64,000 bases of DNA from Flexivirga oryzae (GTDB lineage: Bacteria > Actinomycetota > Actinomycetes > Actinomycetales > Dermatophilaceae), in contig NZ_JACHVQ010000001.1 of the NCBI RefSeq assembly GCF_014190805.1, positions 992,001 to 1,056,000 on the forward strand, read 5' to 3'. A program made the translations under genes and the position numbers. The notes beneath the pieces were generated by a model. It did not search any database and had not been told where the DNA came from. It saw only the letters and a list, made by a program, of their open reading frames with translations. The number at the start of each line of letters is the position of its first letter. Within the stretch, counting starts at the first letter, position 1. This document shows positions 41,203 to 49,570 of this stretch, in pieces.

Positions 41203-42204
41203 TTATTCCTTCCCGGTCTGGATGTCCTCTGGAGCAGGCGGCACCCCTGTGCATAAGAATCGATCAAGCACCGCTCGTCTAACCCTGATTGTCTCTCCGG
41301 TTCCGCTAGCCGCCATTTCTAGCACGGTAATCCGCGGCCTTTCGATTGCTTGTGAAATCAGGTCGACCTCCTTCCATAAGGAATACCCCGGAGCGACTCC
41401 ACGGTTCGGAGTATCTGACCCGATGCGAAATGTGACCCCGGCATGGAAAAGAAGATTTGCCATCATTATCATGTTCTCCCACGCCGCTTCGACAACCTTC
41501 CGTGACGATCGCAGCGTCGAACGTACATTCTGGGGAACGCCATCGAATGACTTGGCTTCGAGCCACGCATGGAAGACAGACAGCGTCGGACATAGTTGCG
41601 CCAGCCGGGCTCGATTAATGATGTCATCGATTTCTATCTTGGTAAATCCCGCTGACCAGCGTTGGATAAGTTGAGGAATCGCATGAGGAAGAGGTTCGAT
41701 GTAGCCAAGAACGCTCGTAATGTGCGCAACTTCATCAAGAGCTGGTATCGCAGTCAATAGCGCATCAGCGCCTGGGTGTATGGTTATCGTCAAGCCGCGG
41801 CCGACGGCCTGCTGACATAGCCACGGTATTTGGGTCGAGGGAAACGAACTATATATCTTGATATGGCTCCATGAGTTTGGCAGTGAGTAGATGATCCGCT
41901 TAAGGTCATCATCGTCATGCCATGGCCATGCGGTTCGGAGTGTACTGTAGGGTGCGTCGAATACTCGACCGCCACGTTGGACCTGGAGAGATCTACGGGT
42001 TGGCCAGCAATCGGACTGGAGATCGGTCGCGAGCCCAGTCGATCCCATGTCCCGAACGGAGGCGATGCCGTATCTGAGGAGTTCTTCTTTGTCGCGGTCG
42101 GCGGCATGGACATGAGCGTCCTCCAACGCGCCGATCGAGACGTACTCGCCAGGAGCGTCGGCAAGTGCCGAAGCCCCTGGCGTCCTACGCGAACTCACGT
42201 CCAT
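41203..42204 (-). CDS. Amidohydrolase-family enzyme of the RiPP operon
   Basis: 333 residues from ATG at 42204, overlapping the upstream gene by 10 bases. Metal-site motifs are in order: HxH in IGALEDAHVHAADRD, His in LTITIHPGADALL, DEVAHITSVLG and the terminal Asp in VTFRIGSDTPNRG. Amidohydrolases act in YcaO pathways such as bottromycin, where one removes the follower peptide after amidine formation. A similar role on this precursor is inferred. No carboxylated Lys was identified with confidence. Confidence 0.78.
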   Translation of the reverse strand: MDVSSRRTPGASALADAPGEYVSIGALEDAHVHAADRDKEELLRYGIASVRDMGSTGLATDLQSDCWPTRRSLQVQRGGRVFDAPYSTLRTAWPWHDDDDLKRIIYSLPNSWSHIKIYSSFPSTQIPWLCQQAVGRGLTITIHPGADALLTAIPALDEVAHITSVLGYIEPLPHAIPQLIQRWSAGFTKIEIDDIINRARLAQLCPTLSVFHAWLEAKSFDGVPQNVRSTLRSSRKVVEAAWENMIMMANLLFHAGVTFRIGSDTPNRGVAPGYSLWKEVDLISQAIERPRITVLEMAASGTGETIRVRRAVLDRFLCTGVPPAPEDIQTGKE

Positions 42205-43469
42205 GAAAGCGCTTCGATCCGTTTCAAGGCTGGAGCCGGCCAGTCATCAAGCTGAACATCCAAACCTGCAACATGCCGGTTGACCGCGAATACTGCATGA
42301 TGCCGATAGATTGGTATGATCCACCCAGCACGTATTGCTCGTGATTCTATCTCTGCTAGCGCGCCTTCTGCGTAATTACGCTCTTCGACGAACTCCCAAT
42401 ATTTACGCGCAACCGATTCTGGAAGCATCCAGTCGAGAATATTCTCGCCAACCCAAGCCCATAGTGTGTTTGAGTGGGCGTACGCTCCGCACCAGATCAA
42501 GTCGGCACCGATACCTCGGGTGACTCCATGCCAGTATGTATGCCAGTCGGGTACGACGACATCTAGGTTGATTCCTACCCGTTCGCGCAGCGTGTCGGCG
42601 AGCCAACGACCGCAACGCGTTGCCCGCGCGGTCGGCTGGACCATCATGGATGCGCTCTTTGGCAGATCGTTCGGTTCACATTTGTCAGTCGCTATCACGG
42701 TGGTGGGACTCAGCGTACATGTTGCCCCAATTCCCTGGAAACAGAATTGCTGAGCAAACGAGTCGCGCGGGATGGCGCAACTCAACGCCCACGCCTCAGC
42801 AGTAGTTAATGCTGAATCGATCCCGCGCCTTAAAAGCGACACGTTGGCGGTATCACCATGTCGCATCAAGTATTTCGATTCATCGACGTACTCATTCGTC
42901 TGGAGGGCTGCGATGTGTACCGTTTCCGCCGCGAGGTGTTTTAGCAGCTCAGCCCGTGTACTCAGTTGGACGAGGCGGATAGTTGAAAATTGGTGTGGTG
43001 CTGAAGTGATTTGGTTCGATTTCAGTATGAGTGACGCCTCGTCATTCGCATCCACCTCGAATCGACCTCGTCCCTTGACGGCTGGGTACCAATAACCACT
43101 TCCATTGATATGGAGCGTTAGATCGGATGTGAAGATGCTGGTGACCATGTCCGGATGAGCTAGCGTGAAGCGCAGAGATCCGCTCATGGTCTTCGACAGC
43201 ACCCGGCCCCAACGGCCACGCGGAAAGTCATCTTCGGCAGCGGCGACATATTCCACGCCGAGTTCGTCCTCAGGGATAGCAATCCACGATCTCTCATCGA
43301 ACGGTTCAACTCTGACGTGGGTCGCGGAAGACCGTCCAGATGCCATCAAAGGTGGGTCATGCAGCAGTTCACACACGGCTCGTTCAATGCCAGTCATCGG
43401 ACCATTGGCGTCCTTGCGCGGCAAGTTCGGCAGCGCGTACGTGAGTAACTGATCGCTTGGGTTCATCAT
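42195..43469 (-). CDS. Family 5 substrate-binding-protein-like protein without signal peptide
   Basis: 424 residues from ATG at 43469 in an ATGATGA overlap with the YcaO stop (a second ATG at 43466 is possible). The C-terminal region (VARKYWEFVEERNYAEGALAEIESRAIRAGWIIPIYRHHAVFAV, then VQLDDWPAP) and the LTLHINGSGYWYP segment resemble extracellular peptide-binding proteins of ABC importers. There is no signal peptide, lipobox or permease nearby. It is therefore likely cytosolic and may hold the precursor or product. The assignment rests on weak similarity. Confidence 0.6.
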   Translation of the reverse strand: MMNPSDQLLTYALPNLPRKDANGPMTGIERAVCELLHDPPLMASGRSSATHVRVEPFDERSWIAIPEDELGVEYVAAAEDDFPRGRWGRVLSKTMSGSLRFTLAHPDMVTSIFTSDLTLHINGSGYWYPAVKGRGRFEVDANDEASLILKSNQITSAPHQFSTIRLVQLSTRAELLKHLAAETVHIAALQTNEYVDESKYLMRHGDTANVSLLRRGIDSALTTAEAWALSCAIPRDSFAQQFCFQGIGATCTLSPTTVIATDKCEPNDLPKSASMMVQPTARATRCGRWLADTLRERVGINLDVVVPDWHTYWHGVTRGIGADLIWCGAYAHSNTLWAWVGENILDWMLPESVARKYWEFVEERNYAEGALAEIESRAIRAGWIIPIYRHHAVFAVNRHVAGLDVQLDDWPAPALKRIEALSWT

Positions 43470-45472
43470 CCACCAGGCACTGGGTGGACATTCAGCTGTG
43501 ATTCGTCTTTGGGGTGCGTTAGGAGGCCACGCTTGACAGGTTCTTGGTACAGCCGAGGATTCCCGAGGTGGCGGAAGTTTCGATTGAAGCTGACTGGTTG
43601 CAATCCTGGAACCAGGACTCGTGCCACGCGCCACGAAGCCCAAGCGGCATCGGCAGTCGTGAGGTCAACGTATAGGGCGTCCAGGCCGACTGCGCTAAGT
43701 CGTGCCTCTAGCCAAGAGACTTGAGTCTCCATTGCGAGGGGTTCGCGTTCGATTTCGCTGTCTGGAACGGGTTTCGAATCCCCCTGGCGAACAAAGGAGA
43801 TGGCATCAAGTCGGTCCTCGCGACAATAGTACGTGAAATAGTCAGACATTGTTTTCAGGTCATCCGCGGACTTCGGAACCGGCTGACGCTTGAGCCATTG
43901 AACTATGCCGTCTCGCACTTGTCCAAGTTCGCTTAAAGCGCCCAATATTGCTTCGGTGTACGTTAGGCCAGCCCGTGCAGAGTGCGCGACCAATGGATAG
44001 GTTTGACTGTGGCGGTCAATAGAGGAGACGAGCACTGCAGGTATTCCATTGTCCGTAGTGATGTCTTTGCAGACGATGTCGATCCCAGCGTCGAGATATC
44101 GTTCGTAGATGATGCGCGCAATATTTTCCTGTGGCAGCGAGGTCACATCAAGTGACGGAACGGTCAGCTTGTTTTCCCAGAAGATTACAAACGCATCTCT
44201 CTCAATAATTTCAATCAGTGCGTTCCGCTGTGCCATTGCCAGAGAGGTTCCGGCTGCGAGCCCCGTAGAAATCGGTCGAAACAGAAGTTCTTCCCGTTTG
44301 CGGACCTTGAAAGGTAAGTAGACGGCGGCGGCCGGAACCCATATGGGCAGGCCGTTGGAGATCAAATTGGCAACAACCCAGTCTATTTCCGTGGCTTCAG
44401 TGTATCGGGATAGCGATCTTGGAAGAGCCAGTTCGCGATCAGACGCTAGTTGAATATCGGATGGGTGAATAGCTTGTGCTGAGAGATGCGAGAACGTCGA
44501 CCTTTTCAGCTTGTGCGGAGAGTAAATCGCCGAGCAATACCGTTCTATCGCCTCTCCTAAAGCTGCCATTTTCGCACCAATGACAGTGTCTTTGACTGCC
44601 GAGCCAGATGCTTGACCTTCGACTGGTGCGAACTGACGGGTGTCAGTCTTGCCCACGGTTACTGCGTGTGAGAGGCCCTCTGAGACCTCGCTGTCGTTTG
44701 CGAGTTCAACGCTACCGACAATCCCGAGGGTCTGGTCTGCGATCCTGTCTGGAGCCACAGCATCAGCCATTGACTTGTGGAGGCCGTCAATACTGCAGCT
44801 GGGCGATGGAGGAATTAAATGTTCCTCGAAATTCCGACCTGCGAGTGTATGTGCCGTGTCGAGGCCGGGAAGTGCGCCGAGGACCCATCGTCGGACGATG
44901 TCATCAACTTGGGCAGGGTCTACTGTGGTGTCTGAGTCGGTTGTCTGGCCAAGTAAGTCGTAAAGTGGGATTGAAGCGATATCACGCCAAGGATGTCGAG
45001 CACGGATCCGGTTTGTAAGACATAACGGACATGTCTGGGTAGCTGGTCGGTGAAGGGCGAGGAGTTTGAGGTCTCTGCTCCAGATTATGGACACGAGCTC
45101 CTGATTCTTGATTGCAGATTCGTGCACAATCTCGGTCAGCGACGGTTCATCCTCCAGAAGAAGATTTAGAACACGTATTCGCTTCTTGCCGAGATCTACG
45201 ATCCGCCGTGCACTCGAGGTGATTGCGTCCGCCGTCGGTCCCTGTTTCTTCTGCTGGCCGGGCAGACTCTGCGTGTCCCGAAGCTTCGATACTGCTTGGT
45301 TGATGAACTGGGCGATCCCTTCAGGCACGTCTTTTACCTCGTCGGCGCCCTCTGCGCTGACGGTTGCAGTCGGATGGTCCAGTCCGAGCGCGCCTCGGCT
45401 TATCCGGCGATTGCCATACGGCGTGAGGATGTACGCATACGTGTCGGACAGATACAATTTCCAGTCAGTCAT
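43466..45472 (-). CDS. YcaO-domain RiPP cyclodehydratase-like enzyme
   Basis: 668 residues. The N-terminal third (1 to about 230) looks like a reduced partner/leader-binding region with CPLC at 148-151. The C-terminal YcaO domain carries GEAIERY at 306-312 and GTSLAMAQRNALIEIIERD at 408-426, the ATP/Mg-binding Glu and Arg set. It ends HPVPGG, a Pro-containing YcaO tail. YcaO enzymes phosphorylate a backbone amide and add a nucleophile, making azolines, thioamides or amidines. It is the first enzyme after the precursor gene and its hairpin, and overlaps the next gene. Confidence 0.9.
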   Translation of the reverse strand: MTDWKLYLSDTYAYILTPYGNRRISRGALGLDHPTATVSAEGADEVKDVPEGIAQFINQAVSKLRDTQSLPGQQKKQGPTADAITSSARRIVDLGKKRIRVLNLLLEDEPSLTEIVHESAIKNQELVSIIWSRDLKLLALHRPATQTCPLCLTNRIRARHPWRDIASIPLYDLLGQTTDSDTTVDPAQVDDIVRRWVLGALPGLDTAHTLAGRNFEEHLIPPSPSCSIDGLHKSMADAVAPDRIADQTLGIVGSVELANDSEVSEGLSHAVTVGKTDTRQFAPVEGQASGSAVKDTVIGAKMAALGEAIERYCSAIYSPHKLKRSTFSHLSAQAIHPSDIQLASDRELALPRSLSRYTEATEIDWVVANLISNGLPIWVPAAAVYLPFKVRKREELLFRPISTGLAAGTSLAMAQRNALIEIIERDAFVIFWENKLTVPSLDVTSLPQENIARIIYERYLDAGIDIVCKDITTDNGIPAVLVSSIDRHSQTYPLVAHSARAGLTYTEAILGALSELGQVRDGIVQWLKRQPVPKSADDLKTMSDYFTYYCREDRLDAISFVRQGDSKPVPDSEIEREPLAMETQVSWLEARLSAVGLDALYVDLTTADAAWASWRVARVLVPGLQPVSFNRNFRHLGNPRLYQEPVKRGLLTHPKDESQLNVHPVPGG

Positions 45473-45505
45473 GCTGCACTCTGGGTGTTGGTACGGCTGC
45501 GAAGC

Positions 45506-45542
45506 GGTGGCCCAGGCTCATCGAGACTGAGCCTGGGCCACC
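45506..45542 (-). terminator. Strong hairpin between precursor and YcaO genes
   Basis: A perfect 15-bp stem (arms 45506-45520 and 45528-45542, GGTGGCCCAGGCTCA and its complement) with a 7-base loop follows the precursor stop by 15 bases. There is no U-tract. It probably acts as a partial terminator or 3'-end stabiliser, giving more precursor than enzyme transcript. Confidence 0.85.
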
Positions 45543-45557
45543 CTTGTGGTACTGCGG

Positions 45558-45680
45558 TCACTCCTCGTCCAGCAGTTCGTCTTCGTCTGCGACGAAGTGG
45601 TGGGAACCATCGGGGCCGCGGTCGGCAGCACTCGGCTCCTTGAGCTCCTCCAGGAGCTCTTCCAAGTTGCGGTCTGGCAT
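45558..45680 (-). CDS. Candidate RiPP precursor peptide (40 aa)
   Basis: ATG at 45680 lies 8 bases after an excellent GGAGGAGGTGAA site, itself behind a dedicated promoter. The N-terminal leader-like helix is MPDRNLEELLEELKEP (Leu/Glu repeats suited to YcaO-partner recognition). The middle is SAADRGPDG. Then comes SHHFVAD at 26-32 and a very acidic end (EDELLDEE). Composition: no Cys, no Thr, Ser only at 17 and 26, and a His-His-Phe. The acidic end could be a follower, which would make SHHFV-like residues the core. Position, ribosome site and helix pattern support the call; the product is unknown. Confidence 0.82.
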   Translation of the reverse strand: MPDRNLEELLEELKEPSAADRGPDGSHHFVADEDELLDEE

Positions 45681-45721
45681 GCGTCTTCACCTCCTCCCGC
45701 GTGTGGCGTTGCGCGCTTGTA

Positions 45722-45750
45722 AGAGTCCGCCGACAACTCAGCGTTGTCAA
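45722..45750 (-). promoter_or_regulatory. RiPP biosynthetic-operon promoter with shared operator
   Basis: On the minus strand a perfect -35 TTGACA (45745-45750), a 17-base spacer and GACTCT (45722-45727) precede the precursor start by about 42 bases. The operator CGACAA-CTCAGCG-TTGTCA (45731-45749, plus strand) covers the -35 and spacer. It matches the one at 37056-37074. Confidence 0.72.
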
Positions 45751-46045
45751 GACCCCGAGTGCTGTGGCTGCATGCTGCAGGTGTCTGCCGGGCTCACTGG
45801 GACTGTCGCGCTCCAGCAGCAGTGGCGATGCGCGCATTGCCGTGGTCGCGCGAACATGTGCAGCCCGCCCGAGTCGACCGTGCGGCTTCGCGACCGCCGT
45901 GCAGATGCGGTCGAGCCGCTGTCGGCTTCTACTAGTTAGTCGGGGTCGACAGTGCCGTGGAGGCGGTACCGGTTGGCGGCTCCTTTTGTTTGTCCTTCGA
46001 GCACTCCGACAAGCGGGTGTGAAAGGCGTCGAACCAGCTCCACTG

Positions 46046-46092
46046 ATTGACAGAGGGACCAGGCACGCATTTCGCCTGGTCCCTCTGTCAAT
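46046..46092. terminator. Perfect 19-bp inverted repeat (hairpin)
   Basis: Arms at 46046-46064 and 46074-46092 (ATTGACAGAGGGACCAGGC and its exact complement) enclose a 9-base loop. It lies between the VapC stop and the RiPP promoter, so it can end vapBC transcription and insulate the cluster. Around it, 45751-46158 contains no convincing gene. Confidence 0.75.
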
Positions 46093-46158
46093 TCATTGAA
46101 CGCAGCGGATTCAGGAGGAGCGGCGGCGCAGCGAGGACGCCGGCAGCCCTGTGCGAGT

Positions 46159-46557
46159 TCAACGGCGGGATGGGAGCAGTTGCATGGCACGGCCACGCGC
46201 TGCACGCCGGTCGAAGGTCACCGTGCGCTCGCAGCCCGCGGTCCGACCGAGCTCAGCGATGACGGCATCAGCGAAGTCTAGCCCGTCGGCATCTCGCAGC
46301 GCTGCCCGCACCAGGTCGTCTTGACCGACTCGAAGCTCGCGCGCATCCAGGAGGCCTTCCAGCAGCTCGGTGCACCGGGCCGGGCTGACTCTGTAGGCGC
46401 GTCGCAGGACCCAGTACAACTCCACGACGGTGACCAGGCTGATGTAACCGGGTTCGGTCTCGGTCAGGTCTTCGATCAGCGCGGACGCGGCAGCTGACTG
46501 GTCGGGATCGTCTTGAACGAGATACCGGACGACGACATTGGTGTCGAGACCGATCAC
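46159..46557 (-). CDS. PIN-domain toxin (VapC-like)
   Basis: 132 residues. PIN acidic residues are visible: Asp5 in MIGLDTNVVVRYLVQDD, Glu in VVELYWVLRRAY, Asp in DGLDFADAVIAELG and Asp in TVTFDRRAA. VapC toxins cleave RNA using these residues with Mg. It overlaps the AbrB-type antitoxin gene by ATGA, the standard antitoxin-first order. It stabilises the island or serves in stress response. Confidence 0.9.
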   Translation of the reverse strand: MIGLDTNVVVRYLVQDDPDQSAAASALIEDLTETEPGYISLVTVVELYWVLRRAYRVSPARCTELLEGLLDARELRVGQDDLVRAALRDADGLDFADAVIAELGRTAGCERTVTFDRRAARGRAMQLLPSRR

Positions 46558-46796
46558 CGGGTGTCTTCCGTTGCGGCAGTGGCGATGGCCTCGTTCATCT
46601 CCTCGACGCTGATCGGCTGGTCCGGCCGTGGCACCGCGCCCTTGAGATCCCTGATCGAGGCAGCTTGCGGGTGGATCTCGTATCCATCCGCGGTTGGTAC
46701 GAAGGCGAGTCGGGAGCCTGGCCGTAGGCCGAGGCGAGCCCGCACCTCGGCGGGGATGGTGACCTGCCCCTTGCTGGTGACCGTCGCAGATACCAT
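46554..46796 (-). CDS. AbrB/MazE-type antitoxin
   Basis: 80 residues with the SpoVT-AbrB swapped-hairpin DNA-binding domain: VSATVTSKGQVTIPAEVRARLGLRPGSRLAF. The C-terminal tail (IRDLKGAVPRPDQPISVEEMNEAI) is the probable toxin-wrapping region. It is located directly upstream of and coupled to the PIN toxin gene. Such antitoxins repress their own promoter. Confidence 0.9.
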   Translation of the reverse strand: MVSATVTSKGQVTIPAEVRARLGLRPGSRLAFVPTADGYEIHPQAASIRDLKGAVPRPDQPISVEEMNEAIATAATEDTR

Positions 46797-46894
46797 TCCT
46801 CGCTCCTTACAACAGGTAAGGCAAGTGTACCCAAGTGATTGATGTCAGGCCCGGTCAGCCGGAGTTTCCGCCGTGCACACGGCGTCGGGCACGA

Positions 46895-49273
46895 TCAGCT
46901 CCGGCGCTGATTGCCGGATGACTCGCTGAAGCCGAGTGTGCGGTAGCCGGGCATGCGGCGCTTCAGTGAGGCGGCGAGGATCGGCACCTGGTGGTCGTGA
47001 TAGTCATGCACTTCGACCACTTCTTTACCGGGCGAGGCGCGTACCACCCGGCCCGCGCACTGGACGAGCAGGCCGTCGAACGAGACCGGGGCGGCGAGGA
47101 AGAGCGTGTCCAGGGCGGGGGCGTCGAAGCCTTCGCCGATGAATGGTGTTGTCCCGACGACGAGTACGCCGTCGCCAGTGTCCGCCTCCGACAATCGGTG
47201 GACTGCCTCGCGGCGCTGTGCGGTGCTCATGCCACCTTGGAGAACGATTGCGTCGTGCCCGTGCTTGGCAAGGAGGGCGACGATGTTTTCGACGTGCGCT
47301 ACGCGGCGAGTGAGCACCAGGCAGTTGCGGCCGTGAGCGGCGGCGTCAATGACGTCGTCGACGATCTGGGTGTTACGGGCTGGGTCGGCTGCCAGTGCAC
47401 GGTGCACCTCCGCCAGCGCGGCCGTGTCGGTGGGGTCGATGCCGTCGCAGCGGAACGCTGTCTGGTGCAAGTGCATCACCCGTTGCTGGCCCGGCTCGTG
47501 GACGAATACGTCGGTAAGGGTTGTCGGTCCCTCGTCGTTCACCGTGTGCCGGATCGGACCGAGCTGCCAGGTGACCAGTTCCCCGAGCCGGTCGCGGCGT
47601 TCGGGTGTTGCGGTCAGCCCGAGCCAGTACCGCCCTCGGATCCGCTTGACGGAGTGGTCGTAGGCAGCGGCGGCCAGGTGATGGCATTCGTCGACGACAA
47701 TGTGTCCGTAGCCGTTGGTCAGCTCCGTCACATCGTCGCGACGAGCCAGGGACGGCAGCATGATGATGTCGACGACGCCGGTGAGCTTGCGCCGGCCGCC
47801 GCCTAGCTGGCCGGGCCGGAAACCCAGGAACTCCTCGATTCGGGAGCGCCACTGCTCGGCAAGCGCCTTGCGATCGAGAAGTATGACGGTGGAGGCAGCT
47901 CGCTCGGCGATCACGGCGCATGCCATCACGGTCTTGCCCGATCCCGGTGGTGCGACCAGCACACCGTCATCGTGGCCCAGCAACGCGTCGACGGCGGCGG
48001 TCTGCCGGGGATCGAGCTGACCGGAGAACGCGACGTCGATCTCGGCTCCGGCGCTGCGCAGATCGGTGATGTCCAAGCGGGAGCCGGCCTCGTGCACGAT
48101 CTCGGACGCCAAGTGCCGCAGTCCGCGGGGAAGGACCAGATCGCCATCAACGGTCACGTCATACCCGCGCACGAACCGGGGTGTGTTCCAGGTCGACTTG
48201 CGCAGCCGCTGCAGCTCGTAGAACTTTGGGTTGGCCATCGATGCCGCATGCTTGAAAGTGGACAGCGCCGCGGGGGTGAGCTGCGCGGGCCTCAGCCGCA
48301 GTCCAGCGTCGAGTTCGGCGTGTAGGACGGACGGCAGACGCGGGTGAACTCTGCTTGCAGACGGTCGGCTCAAGCCACGGACGTCGCTGCCGACGGTGGT
48401 GGTGCTGGCCTGGTTGGCGATCTTGCTCGCCGCGGAAAGGCTGAGCCGATCCATGGTGGACAGGAAGTCCCACTGATCCTCGTGCGGTTCGAGCGTGGAC
48501 AGGTCGAGGAACGTCGTCAGCCCGTCCCGTCGGCGTCGCCCCTGCAGCGGAAGGGCGATCAGGTTGCCGAATCCTCCGGCGGGCAGCACATCCTGACTCG
48601 GGAACAGCCGATCGTAAGAGCGCAGGTCCATCGCCCCGCGCAGCGTCATGGCTTCGTGGATCAGCACGGTTCCGACCGATCGTGCGGTGGCGGCAGGGAT
48701 CGTCTGGGCGAAGAAGACCCACACATGTGCCCCCTGCCCGGACTGGGAGATCTCCAGCGCGGCGGGAACCTGCCTGGCTCGGGCCGCTTTGACGTATGCC
48801 AGGGCGTCGAGCATCGCTGCGGAGCCGTCGAAGTCTGCGACCAGGAACGCGCACGTGTTGTCTGGGCGCAACGGGTACACACCGACGAACTCCTGGCCCA
48901 CCAGGTGGGCCCCGAGGACCTCGCTGGTCAGCGGCAGGTAGGACGCGTCGCTGCGGCGCATGCCCTTGCGCCAGCCGCCGCGAACTGCTGGCATCCATCC
49001 TGCTGCCCCCGTTCGATTGTTCTCCCATCGCACCGCATACACATCGGTGCGTGGCACGAAGAGGCCGGCGAACAGGCGCAGCTTGTCCGCGACAGCGGAA
49101 GACATGGTGACCATGCCTGGAGGATCGACGGTGGCGGCCAGTTGTTCCGGAGCCGGCGTGACGTCCTGGCCGCGGAGGTCCAGCAGCCGGGCCAGTCGCA
49201 GGTTCTCCGAGCGCAGACTGTCCCGCTCACGGATGAGCTGGGCGACCTCCTGCTGCAGCTGATGCGTCGACAC
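46895..49273 (-). CDS. TOTE-type primase-helicase conflict-system protein
   Basis: 792 residues. An N-terminal coiled coil (about 1-35) precedes an archaeo-eukaryotic-primase-like domain with hhDhD as FLVADFDG (147-149) and SGQGAHVW (178-185), the pattern of TOTE conflict-system primases. The C-terminal SF2 helicase has Walker A APPGSGKT at 441-448, DECHH, GLTATPER and the arginine-finger motif VQCAGRVVRAS. It probably acts on invading nucleic acid. It is a defence-type gene beside VapBC and AbiE; no nuclease partner is adjacent. Confidence 0.85.
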   Translation of the reverse strand: MSTHQLQQEVAQLIRERDSLRSENLRLARLLDLRGQDVTPAPEQLAATVDPPGMVTMSSAVADKLRLFAGLFVPRTDVYAVRWENNRTGAAGWMPAVRGGWRKGMRRSDASYLPLTSEVLGAHLVGQEFVGVYPLRPDNTCAFLVADFDGSAAMLDALAYVKAARARQVPAALEISQSGQGAHVWVFFAQTIPAATARSVGTVLIHEAMTLRGAMDLRSYDRLFPSQDVLPAGGFGNLIALPLQGRRRRDGLTTFLDLSTLEPHEDQWDFLSTMDRLSLSAASKIANQASTTTVGSDVRGLSRPSASRVHPRLPSVLHAELDAGLRLRPAQLTPAALSTFKHAASMANPKFYELQRLRKSTWNTPRFVRGYDVTVDGDLVLPRGLRHLASEIVHEAGSRLDITDLRSAGAEIDVAFSGQLDPRQTAAVDALLGHDDGVLVAPPGSGKTVMACAVIAERAASTVILLDRKALAEQWRSRIEEFLGFRPGQLGGGRRKLTGVVDIIMLPSLARRDDVTELTNGYGHIVVDECHHLAAAAYDHSVKRIRGRYWLGLTATPERRDRLGELVTWQLGPIRHTVNDEGPTTLTDVFVHEPGQQRVMHLHQTAFRCDGIDPTDTAALAEVHRALAADPARNTQIVDDVIDAAAHGRNCLVLTRRVAHVENIVALLAKHGHDAIVLQGGMSTAQRREAVHRLSEADTGDGVLVVGTTPFIGEGFDAPALDTLFLAAPVSFDGLLVQCAGRVVRASPGKEVVEVHDYHDHQVPILAASLKRRMPGYRTLGFSESSGNQRRS

Positions 49274-49570
49274 TCTGGAGATCGTCGCACGTCAATGGTC
49301 TACAAGCGGGCGGTTGGGGTGCTCATCGGTAAGGAGACGGTAGGCTGGCCGATCCCACGTACGCTGAACCCGCTGTCCGCCCAGACGGCACTCGCTTCTT
49401 TCGACGGCAACGGCTGCTTGGCGCGTCGACGCTGCTCGCTACGTCATCTGTCAGGCAACGCACGTTGTCGAGCTCATGCTCACCACCCATGATCGGCAGC
49501 GAGGAGGCCGTCGTAGTCGTGCCGATCATCTGCCCCGGCGCGAACGCTTGTTCTCGTGGGTCGGTACGCG
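49274..49570. other. Spacer without a recognisable gene
   Basis: About 300 bases between the helicase start and a small HTH gene. Frames here are short and lack ribosome sites or domain similarity. No repeat or terminator stands out; it must contain the helicase promoter. Confidence 0.4.

Noticed and set aside
43765..43785. GGTTTCGAATCCCCC resembling the tRNA T-arm, considered as the right att site
   Set aside because: It lies inside the YcaO coding sequence, lacks the rest of the tRNA end and has a different flank.
45518..45736. 72-codon minus-strand frame across the RiPP precursor
   Set aside because: It is in another frame, has no ribosome site and is rich in Ser/Thr/Arg shadow residues; the 40-codon frame has the strong ribosome site.
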